A stretch of 48,895 bases of DNA from Streptomyces huasconensis (GTDB lineage Bacteria; Actinomycetota; Actinomycetes; Streptomycetales; Streptomycetaceae), in contig RBWT01000039.1 of NCBI GenBank assembly GCA_004010275.1, positions 1 to 48,895 of the forward strand, written 5' to 3'. How positions within the stretch are numbered: position 1 is the stretch's first letter; every line of letters starts with the position of its first letter. The translations under genes and the position numbers were made by a program. Below the pieces are notes generated by a model. It was not told where the DNA came from. It saw only the letters and a program-made list of their open reading frames with translations, and made no database searches. Shown here one piece after another: positions 10,629 through 19,690 of the stretch.

Positions 10629-11047
10629 ATGACCACACACTTGGCACCTACCGTGCCCGACGTCTTCCATGAAGCATCACCGCTCGAACGAGAGCCGTAC
10701 ATGTCGCTCGTCCAGGCTGTGCTGGCGTGGTCGGTACCGGAAACGGCGCCTCGGCCCCGTGACTGCGAACAGATCGCGCTGCTGTTGGCGGGCCATGCCC
10801 GCGCCCTCGCCGACGACCTGCGGCACCGCTGCACGCGACTGCCGAAGAGCGGCTCCCTGCGGACCCTGCCCGAAATCGTGCTCGGCGAAGCGAACGGCGC
10901 CTGTCGACGGGGCACCGGGCCACGGTGGCCGGGGTACAGAACCTCGCCCGGCTCGTACGTGCCCTCTACGAGCGCCTCGACCACCTGCATGCCCCGGCAC
11001 CCCCCGGCCTTGACCGGCCGTGGTCAGGCACGGGAGGCGTGGCGTAG
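10629..11047 (+). CDS. DUF6415-like small protein
   Basis: About 140 residues from ATG 10629, divergent from the DUF397 gene. It contains CEQIALLLAGHARALADDL and a C-terminal segment VQNLARLVRALYERLDHL; that segment lies in another frame after one base appears to have been lost near 10890. The helix pattern and location beside DUF397/XRE genes resemble the DUF6415 family, annotated as natural product biosynthesis protein; I recall the family only by pattern. No catalytic motif is visible. The stop is 28 bp from the end of the convergent SRPBCC gene. Confidence 0.6.
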
Positions 11048-11075
11048 GAGGGCGTGACAGCGGCGGGCCATCTCC

Positions 11076-11525
11076 TCAGCGGGACCGCTCGGCTTCCTCG
11101 GCGTAGCGGGCCAGCCCTTCCGCCATGCCCTGCATGAACTTCTGGAGGTAGCGCGGCATGAACCAGCGCAGCAACAGGCTCGTCTCGTACTCGCCGGACC
11201 AGCGGATGACCGTGCCGGAACCGCCTGTCGGCTCCAGTTCGATGCGCGCGCGGTAGTTGCGCATCGTGGCATTGAACGCGTCCTCGTAGGCCAGGAGACG
11301 GTACTCGACCTTTTCGGTGAGCCGCTCCCCGGTCACGTTGCGTCCCGTCCGGAAAGCCCGCACGGCCCCGACGCCGTCGTCGCCACCGGGGTCCAGCCCC
11401 ACCGACCGCGCCGTGTCCAGGCTGTCGACCTTCGACCACACCGGCCAACTCGCCGCGTCGACAAGCAACTTCCAGACGGTTTCCGGAGAGGCGCCGGTGG
11501 TCACGGTGACGTAGTACTTGTGCAT
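11076..11525 (-). CDS. SRPBCC-superfamily protein
   Basis: 149 residues, intact, from ATG 11525 with AGGAG upstream. The opening (HKYYVTVTTGASPETVWKLL, WPVWSKVDSL) and the later IRWSGEYETSLLLRWF fit the START/Bet v 1-like SRPBCC fold, often annotated polyketide cyclase/dehydrase or lipid-transport protein. The fold binds hydrophobic ligands in a central cavity; the ligand here is unknown. It lies 143 bp downstream of the response regulator on the same strand. Confidence 0.8.
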   Translation of the reverse strand: MHKYYVTVTTGASPETVWKLLVDAASWPVWSKVDSLDTARSVGLDPGGDDGVGAVRAFRTGRNVTGERLTEKVEYRLLAYEDAFNATMRNYRARIELEPTGGSGTVIRWSGEYETSLLLRWFMPRYLQKFMQGMAEGLARYAEEAERSR

Positions 11526-11668
11526 GATGGAGGGCTCCTACAGGGCTCGCTGGTGCCTCACCATCTTGCTACCGGCCCCATGACGTGGCACGGCTTCTTG
11601 CCGTTATGGCAACCGTCACTCCGTTCGTCCGACGCCGTTCGGCCACGTGTCTCCCGAGAAGCCGGACG

Positions 11669-12345
11669 CTACCCACCGCGAGCGACAAGTCCCGCTTCGT
11701 GCGCCGTGATGGCGGCCTCCACGCGGTTGCGTGCGCCGAGCTTCGCGAGAACGGCGCTGACGTGGGCCTTCACGGTCCCTTCGACGAGGTGCAGTTCCGC
11801 CGCGATCTCCGCGTTGGACAGGCCCGCGCCGAGGCGGGCCAGCACGTCGCGTTCCCGGTCCGTCAGGTGCTGGAGGGGGCGTCGGGGCCGGGCGGCCCGG
11901 TGTGCGCGCAGACCGGCGACGACACGGGCGGCGACCCTCGGCGACAGGTAGGCCCCGCCGGAGGCCACCGCCTGCACCCCGTTCAGCAACTCCCAAGGAT
12001 CGTCCGCCTTGAGCAGGAAGCCGCTGGCACCTTCCTCCAGAGCCCGCTGGATGAAGTGGTCCTCCCCGAACGTCGTCAGCATCACCACGCCGGTCGTCGG
12101 CACGGCCCGGTGGATGCGGGCCGCCGCCGTGATCCCGTCGAGGCCCGGCATCTGGATGTCCATGAGGACCACGTCCGGCGGTGGCGGCCCGCCATGGAGA
12201 CCGCCTCCGCACCGTCGGCTGCCTCGGCGACCACGTCCGTGCGCGGGTCCCTGGCCAGGATGGCCCGGATACCGGCCCGCACCATCGTCTCGTCGTCGGC
12301 GATGAGGACGCGGACCGGCCGTTGACCTGGTGTCGTCTCTTCCAC
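11669..12345 (-). CDS. NarL/FixJ-family response regulator
   Basis: About 225 residues from GTG 12345. The receiver domain begins RVLIADDETMVRAGIRAIL and carries the phospho-acceptor Asp in VVLMDIQMPGLDG and the conserved Lys in FLLKADDPWELL. The LuxR-type DNA-binding helix-turn-helix lies at the C-terminus (LTDRERDVLARLGAGLSNAE, then VKAHVSAVLAKLGARNR). One base is missing near 12183, between SMAGR and PPDVVLMD. It is divergent from an ABC exporter and a histidine kinase of the matching HisKA_3 class, so these four genes probably form one stress-sensing unit. Confidence 0.92.
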
Positions 12346-12493
12346 ACGGCGAGCGTACGACCCCGGTGCGGTACGTGTGGCCGGGCGCCCTCCGGATACG
12401 GCTGAAGGCGCGGGACACCCCTGACGAAGGGAAGGGAAGACCTGACGATCGGCCCATGTGCCGCCAAGAGACCGTCCTCTTAGCGTCGTTGTC

Positions 12494-12515
12494 GCCGCAC
12501 GGACAGTCGTGCGGC
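12494..12515. promoter_or_regulatory. Inverted repeat upstream of the ABC exporter
   Basis: Perfect 8-bp arms GCCGCACG / CGTGCGGC around a 6-nt spacer, about 55 bp before the ABC ATPase start and inside the divergent promoter region shared with the response regulator. It could be an operator for that regulator or a leader hairpin. Confidence 0.4.
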
Positions 12516-12569
12516 ACACGCAGAAAGAACCGAAGGACCCGAAGGCCCGAAGGAATCAAAGGAACCGTT

Positions 12570-13577
12570 GTGATCACGCTCAGAGGGCTCAGCAAACGCT
12601 ACGGCGAGACCGTCGCCGTGAAAGACCTGACACTGGATGTCGGCGAAGGAAAGGTGACCGGCTTCCTGGGGCCCAACGGGGCCGGGAAATCCACCACGAT
12701 GAGGATGATCCTCGGCCTGGACCACCCCTCGCGGGGCAGAGCCCTCATCAACGGCAGGCCCTACGCCGCACTGCGCCACCCGGTCCGCGAGGTGGGCGCG
12801 CTGCTGGACGCCAAGCGCTGCACCCGGCGCGGTCGGCCCGCGACCACCTGCTCGCCCAGGCCCGCAGCAACGGCATCCCGGCGCCGCCGCCGTGGACGAG
12901 GTGCTGAGACCGTGGGCCTGGCCAAGGCGGCCCGGCGCCGCGCCGGTACGTACTCGCTGGGCATGTCCCAGCGGCTGGGCGTGGCCGGGGCACTCCTCGG
13001 CGACCCGGCCGCCCTGATCTTCGACGAGCCCGTCAACGGCCTCGACCCCGACGGCGTGCGCTGGATGCGCGACCTCGTCCGCGCCCAGGCCGCGCAGGGC
13101 CGCACGGTGTTCCTCTCCAGCCATCTGATGAGCGAGATGCAGCTGACCGCCGACCATCTCGTGATCATCGGCAGGGGAGAGCTGCTCGCCGACACCTCCA
13201 TGGCGGACTTCCTCGCGGGCAGTTCGCGCGCGACCGTGCGGGTGCGCGTACCGGACCCCCAGGAGCGGGCCGTCCTGGTACGCCGCCTCGCGGCGGACCA
13301 CTCCGGGACGGCCGGCGCGGCGCCCGCCACCGTGACCGTCGACGCGGCGGACCGGGACGGCATCGTCGTCACGGGGCGGACCGCCCGGCAGATCGGCGAC
13401 CTCGCCCACCAGTGCGGCGTACGACTGCATCAGCTCAGCGACGTCCATGTGTCCCTGGAACAGGCCTACATGGACCTCACGGCGCACAGCGTGGAGTACG
13501 CGACGGGCGTACGGCACGAAGCCGGCCCGGCACCGCACGGCGCCCACCACCCCCACCGACGCGAGGAGACGCGATGA
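12570..13577 (+). CDS. ABC transporter ATP-binding protein (exporter type)
   Basis: About 335 residues from GTG 12570 with AAAGGA upstream. Walker A is GPNGAGKST, the signature region is YSLGMSQRLGVAGALL, Walker B is AALIFDEPVNGLDPDG, and the H-loop follows in FLSSHLMSE. The segment after GALLDAK (12815-12905) is read in another frame (ALHPARSARDHLLAQARSNG) and then returns, so at least two indels lie there. The short-substrate ABC type with a separate membrane gene is typical of antibiotic or lantibiotic efflux and bacitracin-like resistance. The stop overlaps the permease start (ATGA). Confidence 0.92.
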   Translation: MITLRGLSKRYGETVAVKDLTLDVGEGKVTGFLGPNGAGKSTTMRMILGLDHPSRGRALINGRPYAALRHPVREVGALLDAKRCTRRGRPATTCSPRPAATASRRRRRGRGAETVGLAKAARRRAGTYSLGMSQRLGVAGALLGDPAALIFDEPVNGLDPDGVRWMRDLVRAQAAQGRTVFLSSHLMSEMQLTADHLVIIGRGELLADTSMADFLAGSSRATVRVRVPDPQERAVLVRRLAADHSGTAGAAPATVTVDAADRDGIVVTGRTARQIGDLAHQCGVRLHQLSDVHVSLEQAYMDLTAHSVEYATGVRHEAGPAPHGAHHPHRREETR

Positions 13578-14398
13578 CGGCGCACGAGACGACCGGCGCG
13601 GCAGCGCACGGGACTGTGGTCACACCCGGCCCGCACACCCCCGCCCCGCTCTCCGGCCATCCGTTCGGTGGCGCGGCATCGGCGGAGTGGACCAAACTCC
13701 GGTCGGTGCGCTTCCCGTACATATGTCTCGCGGCCGGCCTCATCGCGACGGGCGTGTTCACCTTCTACTACGGCTCGATCGCGCGGATCAACGACCATTC
13801 CGTCCAACCGGTCGGCCATGCGGCGATCTCGTCCACGGTCCTTGTCCAGTTCGCCGTGGTCGTCCTGGCCATGCTCACGGTCACCAGCGAGTACACGACC
13901 GCCAGCATCAGTTCGTCCCTGCTGTGGGTGCCGGTGCGCCACCGCGTCCAGTCGGCCAAGGCGCTGGTCACCGCGCTGCTCTCCTTCACCGCGGGCACCG
14001 TGTCCGCCGCGACGGGAACAGCTGTCGCGTGGGGCTCGTTCTCCGGTCACGCCTCCTTCGACGCGGGCGAGACGGTGGGCCAGACGCTGGCCGTCGGCGT
14101 CTACTACGCCCTCATCGCCGTCATGACCGTAGGCGTCTCCTTCGCCACACGCCACGCGGCCGGGGCGCTGACGGTGCTCCTCACGCTGCTGTGGGCCTTG
14201 CCGAGCATGCTCGTCGGACCCGGCGGCCCGGCCCTGCTCGCGATCAACGACTGGCTGCCGCACAGCGCCGGTGACACCTTCATGCGCGGCGGCGCCGGCG
14301 CCCCCTACGGCGCCACCACCGCGGTCTTCGTCCTCCTCGCGTGGGTGCTCGCCGCCCATGTGACCGGCCTGCTCCTGCTGCGCCGCCGAGACGCCTGA
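13574..14398 (+). CDS. ABC transporter permease
   Basis: 274 residues, intact, starting at ATG 13574 inside the ATPase stop and preceded by GAGGAG. About six hydrophobic segments are visible (for example YICLAAGLIATGVFTFYYG, VQFAVVVLAMLTV, VFVLLAWVLAAHVTGLLLL), with the SEYTT motif of ABC-2-type permeases after the second. The N-terminal 40 residues are polar and cytoplasmic. It forms a two-gene exporter with the ATPase; the substrate is unknown but may be an antibiotic or a cell-envelope compound, given the adjacent two-component genes. Confidence 0.9.
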   Translation: MTAHETTGAAAHGTVVTPGPHTPAPLSGHPFGGAASAEWTKLRSVRFPYICLAAGLIATGVFTFYYGSIARINDHSVQPVGHAAISSTVLVQFAVVVLAMLTVTSEYTTASISSSLLWVPVRHRVQSAKALVTALLSFTAGTVSAATGTAVAWGSFSGHASFDAGETVGQTLAVGVYYALIAVMTVGVSFATRHAAGALTVLLTLLWALPSMLVGPGGPALLAINDWLPHSAGDTFMRGGAGAPYGATTAVFVLLAWVLAAHVTGLLLLRRRDA

Positions 14399-14545
14399 CC
14401 CGGCGGTACCCGGACCGGAAACCCTCTCGTCACAGCCCGCCAACGACCCCTGCGACCGATGCCATACGTGTGACATGACGTCGGCCCGGTGACAGCATGC
14501 ACCGCACACCCCGGAGCACCCTCAGGAGAGGAACCCCAAGCGACC

Positions 14546-16197
14546 ATGCGGCGTCATCCCACCCCGCTGAAACCGATGGCCGTCGACATCGCCCTGTGGG
14601 CGGTCTTCGCCACCGCGGGCGCCCTGTGGTTCGGCGACGCCCGAGAGGCTTCGGTCGTCTGGGACCTCGTCCTTCCCCTGGCCGTGCTGGGCGTGGCCGT
14701 GGCTCTGTCCCGACACCGGCCCGGGGCGGCCGTCCTGCTGGCCAACTGCCCGTGCGCCGTGGGCCTCGCCGGTTCCGAAAGCCCGGCGAACGTCTACGCG
14801 TTGACGCTGGCCTGCATGAGCTTCCTCCTGGGCGCCCGCACGGCCACGGCGCGTGTCCCGCTGCTGGTGCTCGCCGGCTGCCTCACCGCCGACTTGGCCG
14901 TACTCGCCGTCCTGCGGTCGCCTGCGGTGTGGTGGTTCTACGCGATGACCATGCTGCCCGCGGCACTCCTGCTGCCATGGCTCGCCGGCCGCTACTGGCG
15001 TACGCGCCGTGAACTCGTCGAAGGTGGCTGGCAGTTGGCCCGCAGCCTCGAGGAACGGCAGCACTTGGCCGCAGAGCGGGCACGCCTGGCCGAACGCGCG
15101 GCCATCGCCGCCGATATGCACGACTCGCTGGGACATGTGCTGAGCCTGGTCGCCCTGCGAGCCAGGGCCCTGGAGCTGTCACCGACCCTGACCCCGCAGG
15201 ACCGCGACGACGTCGCCGAACTCCGGCGGTCCGTCTCCGACGCCGTCGACCAGCTCCGGGAGACCGTCACCGTGCTGCGCGCCGATCCGCGCCCGGGAGC
15301 CGACTCCGCGGCAACCGACACCGTGGAGGAACTCCTCGGCCGCGCGGTCGCCTCCGGTGTACCGGTGCGCTGGGAGCGCGGCGGGCCGCCGCCGACACGA
15401 TCACCCCTGGTCGAACGGGCCGTGTACCGGGTGATCCAGGAGGCCCTCACCAATGCCACCAAGCACGCGCCGGGCAGCACCGTCCACGTCACGATCACGC
15501 ACGCCGCCGACGCCACACGTGTGCGGGTCGTCAACGCCCCATCAGAGTCGGTCTGTTCGCCGGGAGCACTGCTTCTCACGTCGGGCGGGAACCACGGGCT
15601 GGCAGGGCTGCGCGAGCGGGTGACGGTCCTGGGCGGCACCTTGCGAGCCGGTCCGTACGAGGACGGCTTCGATGTCGCCGCGGTGCTTCCGCACCACGCC
15701 CCCGCCCCGGCGCCGCCACCCGGCACGGCCGGCCTCACCGGCCCGCCGACGCAAGCAGACCGCGCGGCTCCCGCCGAGGAAATGCCTCTGTCGGTGCCCG
15801 AATCGGTGCGGCGACAGGCCCGCATCCGCCGCAGCGCTCGGTGGCGCTTCGCGGCGGCCCTCGCGGTCCCCGCCGCGGTGGCAGCCGTCTTCCTGCCGAG
15901 CGCCGCCTACTTGGCCTACCAACTCACCGGCAGCGTCCTTTCGCCGTCCCGCTACGAGGAGATGCGCGTCGGCACGCCAACGCGGAGCTGGTGCGCCTCC
16001 TGCCGAGACGGCCGTTCCCGTACACCCCCGACACCGTGCGAGCCGCACCCCGCCCGCCCGGAACCACGTGCGACTTCTACCGTTCGAACGGCAACGTGCT
16101 GGACGACGTGGATCTTTACCGCCTGTGCTACTCCGGCGGGAGACTGGTCGCCAAGGACACCCTGAACGCGGGCGGCGACACGGCCTTCCCGTCGTGA
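14546..16197 (+). CDS. Sensor histidine kinase (HisKA_3) with C-terminal membrane tail
   Basis: About 550 residues from ATG 14546, after AGGAGAGGAA. Five or so N-terminal membrane helices (residues 10-165) precede a dimerisation/phosphoacceptor segment (AIAADMHDSLGHVLSLVALR, phospho-His in DMHDSLGH), then the ATPase N-box (EALTNATKHAPGS) and G-box (GNHGLAGLRERV). A Pro-rich linker, an extra membrane helix (near FAAALAVPAAVAAVFLPSAA) and an extracytoplasmic tail of about 80 residues with two cysteines (TTCDFYRSNG, YRLCYSGG) follow the kinase core. The tail is in another frame after an indel near 15975. It probably phosphorylates the NarL regulator at 11669-12345. A hairpin follows at once. Confidence 0.88.
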
Positions 16198-16198
16198 C

Positions 16199-16223
16199 GG
16201 CGACCGGGTGAAAGCCGGTCGCC
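16199..16223 (+). terminator. Hairpin after the histidine kinase
   Basis: Perfect 9-bp arms GGCGACCGG / CCGGTCGCC with a 7-nt loop, one base after the kinase stop codon. A clear intrinsic-type terminator without a T tract. Confidence 0.7.
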
Positions 16224-16314
16224 TCGCGCAACCTTTGCCCCGATGGGCCGGTTGGGTCCGGCGTCGGCACCCGGACGGGGTGCCGTGTCTTACCGGACAG
16301 GAGCCCTGGGCGAA

Positions 16315-16617
16315 ATGAACTCCACCCACAGGAACACGAACAAGAAGGTGCTGGCCGGGTCGGTGCTGACCTTGATGGCGACCGGTATGGCAGTCACGCC
16401 GGCCATGGCCGACGAAGAGGTCCACGGCCACAAGTCGCAGAACATCGAGATCATCCGTGACGTGTGTCCGACCGTTCAGGACATCGACGCCGTCATCACC
16501 ATCGAGGTGCTGGACCAGGCCCGCGCCTTCCAGTGCAACGAGATCCGCCAGAAGTCCCGCGTCCGGGACGATTCCGCCGCCCCCGCGCTGCCGATCCTGG
16601 GCAGGGTCATCAACTGA
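16315..16617 (+). CDS. Small secreted protein of unknown function
   Basis: 100 residues from ATG 16315. A classic Sec signal lies at the N-terminus: a polar, basic start (NTNKK), a hydrophobic core (VLAGSVLTLMATGMAV) and a likely cleavage site after PAMA. The mature part is about 70 residues, acidic at first, with two cysteines (RDVCPTVQ and FQCNEIR) that could form a disulfide. It is not a chaplin (no repeated VSPGVLSGN-like motif). I do not recognise a family. It is flanked by the kinase terminator and a large bidirectional hairpin, so it is probably transcribed alone. Confidence 0.72.
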   Translation: MNSTHRNTNKKVLAGSVLTLMATGMAVTPAMADEEVHGHKSQNIEIIRDVCPTVQDIDAVITIEVLDQARAFQCNEIRQKSRVRDDSAAPALPILGRVIN

Positions 16618-16674
16618 CGCGGCCCTCGGCGATACGCCTGCTCGGCTCCTGCACGGGGCGGGCAGGCGACGCGA

Positions 16675-16708
16675 CGGCAGGCGTGACACCTGCGGTGTGC
16701 GCCTGCCG
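16675..16708. terminator. Bidirectional terminator between secreted protein and VOC gene
   Basis: Outer arms CGGCAGGCG / CGCCTGCCG (9 bp) and inner arms ACACC / GGTGT (5 bp) with a 3-nt loop. It lies between convergent genes ending at 16617 and 16721. Confidence 0.7.
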
Positions 16709-16720
16709 CACGGTGGCCTT

Positions 16721-17085
16721 TCAGTCCTGCGGTGCGACGCGGATACGGTTCCCGTCAGGATCGGCTGCGAGGAAGGTCGGCCCGAACCCCGCGTCATGAG
16801 GCTCACGCAGGATCGTGACGCCCTTGGCCTGCCACTGCTGGAAGATCGCGTTCAGCTCGTCGGGTCCACCGTCGATCGCCAGGCACACCTCACCTGTGCG
16901 CGGGACGTCCGGTGACAGATCCTCGAACTGGCCGGACCACAGAGCGAGGTCGGCGCCGGCCCGAGGTCGAAGGCGATGTAGCCCGGCGTCTCGAACGAGG
17001 GGCTCATGTCGAGGAGATCGCCGTAGAAACGAGCTGCGGCGGGAGCGTCGTTCACATAGACGATGGACACGACAGATGTGGTCAT
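16721..17085 (-). CDS. VOC/glyoxalase-family protein
   Basis: About 121 residues from ATG 17085. The start (MTTSVVSIVYVNDAPAAARF, then YGDLLDM) and the end (GPTFLAADPDGNRIRVA) are the standard beta-alpha-beta-beta-beta units of the vicinal oxygen chelate fold, used by glyoxalases, extradiol dioxygenases and bleomycin-type resistance proteins. The frame shifts near 16960 (FDLGPA to ADLALWSGQ), consistent with one missing base. It is divergent from a WYL regulator, a common pairing in Streptomyces in which the regulator probably controls the VOC gene. Substrate unknown. Confidence 0.85.
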
Positions 17086-17202
17086 GGGTTTTCCTTCTCG
17101 GCAGGTCGTGGGTACGCATCCACCAGCCTGACCGGGATATGCGCCGCATCCTGTCGCAATTCCTGAAAAAATTGGTGTGTCACCCCAGATCGCTTCTTCG
17201 CT

Positions 17203-18144
17203 TTGATGCTGCTTCTCAAATCAAGAGAGGCTGTGACCACACAGGAACTCGCCTCAGCGCTCGGGGTGTCCCTTCGCACCATCACCCGGGACCTGAACTG
17301 GCTCCGCGACGCCGGTCTGCCGGTGACCGCACAACGGGGCCGCCTCGGAGGCGTGACCCTGCTGCCCGGGTCCGGGCCCGACCTCACGCGGCTCACGCCG
17401 GGTGAGCGTGACCATCTGTCGCTCACTGGGCTGGACGAGAAGCAACGTGCGGAGCTGAACGCGTCGGTCGAAAGCCGGCGCGCGCTCTCCAAGATCGTCG
17501 CTGGTCAAGCACGTCGAGGTCACGAACTCTTGCCGCTCGCCGACGCGGTGCACGTGGACAGCCGTCCCTGGCTCCAGGGGCGAGATTCCGGCACGGCCCC
17601 GGCTTCGCTGATCGGCGCGGTTCGGAGAGGCCGCCGGCTACGGATCACGTACGACAGTCCACGCGAGTCATTCCTACGCGACCTGCTCGTGGACCCGTAC
17701 GGGCTGTTGGCCAAGGCCGGCATCTGGTACCTCGTCGCCGACTGTGCCCGAGCGCCACGGATGTACCGACTCGAACGCATCACGATGTGGACAGAAGTCG
17801 ACGAGCCGCGCCGGACCCGCGAGAGCCAGACCCTGGCCACCGTCGCCGCGGCGCTCATCGATCAGTGGGAGCACCAGCACGCGATAGAGGTCAGCGCCAC
17901 CATCGACCACACCCAGATCGAGCGCGCGCAACGGGTCTTTGGCCGACGGCTCGTCCCGGACGACGATGAAGCATCCGCCACCGGCCGCAAGGTAATGATC
18001 CGCTTCCTGCATCTGGAGGACGTGCGAGCACTGCTGCCGTTCGGGAGCGCCATCACCGTGCACGGCCCCGACGAAGCCAGGGCTCACCTCCGCGCCCTCG
18101 CCACCGACCTTGCCCACCACTATGCGCCGTCACCGACGCCCTGA
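17203..18144 (+). CDS. WYL-domain transcriptional regulator
   Basis: About 313 residues. The N-terminal helix-turn-helix is of the HTH_11 type (TTQELASALGVSLRTITRDL) with a wing (GRLGGVTLLPG). The WYL domain follows (LRITYDSPRE, LLVDPYGLLAKAGIWYLVAD, RMYRLERI), with a C-terminal WCX-like extension (VMIRFLHLEDVRALLPFG). The start is uncertain: the frame is open upstream to 17167 and encodes DRFFAL just before the listed TTG/ATG, which is how such proteins usually begin. The true start may be the GTG near 17177 with one base lost. WYL regulators bind a ligand or nucleic acid; the divergent VOC gene is the likely target. Confidence 0.87.
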   Translation: MMLLLKSREAVTTQELASALGVSLRTITRDLNWLRDAGLPVTAQRGRLGGVTLLPGSGPDLTRLTPGERDHLSLTGLDEKQRAELNASVESRRALSKIVAGQARRGHELLPLADAVHVDSRPWLQGRDSGTAPASLIGAVRRGRRLRITYDSPRESFLRDLLVDPYGLLAKAGIWYLVADCARAPRMYRLERITMWTEVDEPRRTRESQTLATVAAALIDQWEHQHAIEVSATIDHTQIERAQRVFGRRLVPDDDEASATGRKVMIRFLHLEDVRALLPFGSAITVHGPDEARAHLRALATDLAHHYAPSPTP

Positions 18145-18192
18145 CCCGTTCCGCAGGGGCACCGGGTCGTGTGCGCCGCGCTCCTTGTACAC

Positions 18193-18211
18193 CCCGGCTT
18201 CGCACGCCGGG
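18193..18211. terminator. Short hairpin between convergent genes
   Basis: Arms CCCGGC / GCCGGG (6 bp) with a 7-nt loop, in the 76-bp gap between the WYL regulator and the permease. A modest terminator candidate. Confidence 0.4.
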
Positions 18212-18220
18212 CGGTGCGGA

Positions 18221-19690
18221 CTAGTCCGAGATCGCGTTCGCCGAAGGGGCGTCGCTGCGGCCGTAATGGTGCGTGGTGAACATGTACAGGAGGCCGACGG
18301 CCACCACGACGCCGCCGCCGAGCAGCACGATCCAGTTGTCGTACCAGGCGGCCTCCGGCGTCCGGGGCCACGCGATGGTGACGATGGCGAAGATCCCGTA
18401 GGCCAGCGCCCCGATGTTGACGAGCAGGCCCCACCGGCCCAGCCGGTACTCGCCGCTCGGCTTCCAGCCCTTGACGCGGGCCCGCAGCGCGGCCAGGACC
18501 ACCATCTGGAAAGAGGCGTAGATGCCGAGGATCGCAAAGGACACGATCTTGGTCAGGGCGTCCGTCGAGATGAGGGAGCCGACGGCGATCAGCGCCGGGA
18601 TCACCGCGGCGACCAGCAGCGCGTACTCGGGCACCGCGCGGGTCGGTGAGAACTTCCGCAGGAACCGGTGGCCGATGATCATCTCGTCGCGGGCGTACGA
18701 GTAGATCAACCGGCCGGCCGCGGCCTGGAGGCTGATCGTGCAGGACAGGAACGAGATGAGGACGACAGCCATCACGATCCGCGCACCGGCCTCACCGAGG
18801 GCGTCGAAAAGGATTCTGACGGCGGGGTCGGGGTCCTTCCCCGAGATCACCGCCTGGTAGTCGACGACGGCGAGCAGCAGCGTCAGACAGGTGAAGGTCG
18901 CCGCCGCCCCGCCCACGTAGATCGTGCGGCGCATCGCCTTGGGGATCACGTTGCCGGGGTTCTTCACCTCCTCGGCGACGTCGCCGCAGGCCTCGAAACC
19001 GTAGTACTGGTAGAAGCCGATGATCGCCGCCCCGAGGAAGACGGGCAGATAGGAACCGTCCCCGGCGGCGCCGTAGTCGTCGAAGAGCACGCCGAGACCG
19101 TGGAAGCGGTGCGTGACCAGGAGGATGACGCCGACGACGAGGGCGCCGATCAGCTCCGCGCCGAAGCCGATCAGCGCCGCCCAGGAAAGCGACTTCGTAC
19201 CGGCGTAGTTGATGAGCACGGCGACGACGATCAGACCGATGGTGCACAGCACGGTGGTGTGCACGGTGGCGTCGAAGCCGAGCAGGATGGCGATGTAGGG
19301 TCCGGCGCCGTACGCGACACTGGTGATCGTGATGAGCAGCGCCCACATGTAGACCCACCCGGTCATCCACGCCCAGCGCTTGCCCCACAGCCGTCGCGCC
19401 CACGGGTAGACGCCGCCCGCGACCGGATACTGCGCGACGACCTCGCCGAAGACCAGCGCGACGAGGAACTGCCCGCAGCCCGCCATGACGAAGGCCCAGA
19501 TCATGGGCGGACCGCCGTCGGCGAGAGCCGTGCCGAAGAGCGTGTACGTACTGACCACGGGGGAGAGGTAGGTGAACCCGAGGGCGAAATTCGCCCACGG
19601 CCCCATGTCCTTGCGGAACTCCGACTTCTCTTCCCCGTGCTCCGCGCCCGCGGGACCCGGGGCGTCCTCCGGCGTCGTGGGAACAGTCAT
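18221..19690 (-). CDS. APC-superfamily amino acid/choline permease
   Basis: 489 residues, intact, from ATG 19690, which overlaps the betA stop by four bases. About twelve membrane segments are visible; the first (ANFALGFTYLSPVVSTYTLF) has the G-x-x-Y-L-S-P pattern of APC permeases, and EACGDVAEEVKNPGNVIPKA after the sixth helix is the conserved APC loop. Its place as the third gene after betB and betA suggests it imports choline, ethanolamine or another betaine precursor, but the family also moves amino acids such as GABA. The long open frame that continues into betA and betB is only GC-rich read-through. Confidence 0.88.
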   Translation of the reverse strand: MTVPTTPEDAPGPAGAEHGEEKSEFRKDMGPWANFALGFTYLSPVVSTYTLFGTALADGGPPMIWAFVMAGCGQFLVALVFGEVVAQYPVAGGVYPWARRLWGKRWAWMTGWVYMWALLITITSVAYGAGPYIAILLGFDATVHTTVLCTIGLIVVAVLINYAGTKSLSWAALIGFGAELIGALVVGVILLVTHRFHGLGVLFDDYGAAGDGSYLPVFLGAAIIGFYQYYGFEACGDVAEEVKNPGNVIPKAMRRTIYVGGAAATFTCLTLLLAVVDYQAVISGKDPDPAVRILFDALGEAGARIVMAVVLISFLSCTISLQAAAGRLIYSYARDEMIIGHRFLRKFSPTRAVPEYALLVAAVIPALIAVGSLISTDALTKIVSFAILGIYASFQMVVLAALRARVKGWKPSGEYRLGRWGLLVNIGALAYGIFAIVTIAWPRTPEAAWYDNWIVLLGGGVVVAVGLLYMFTTHHYGRSDAPSANAISD

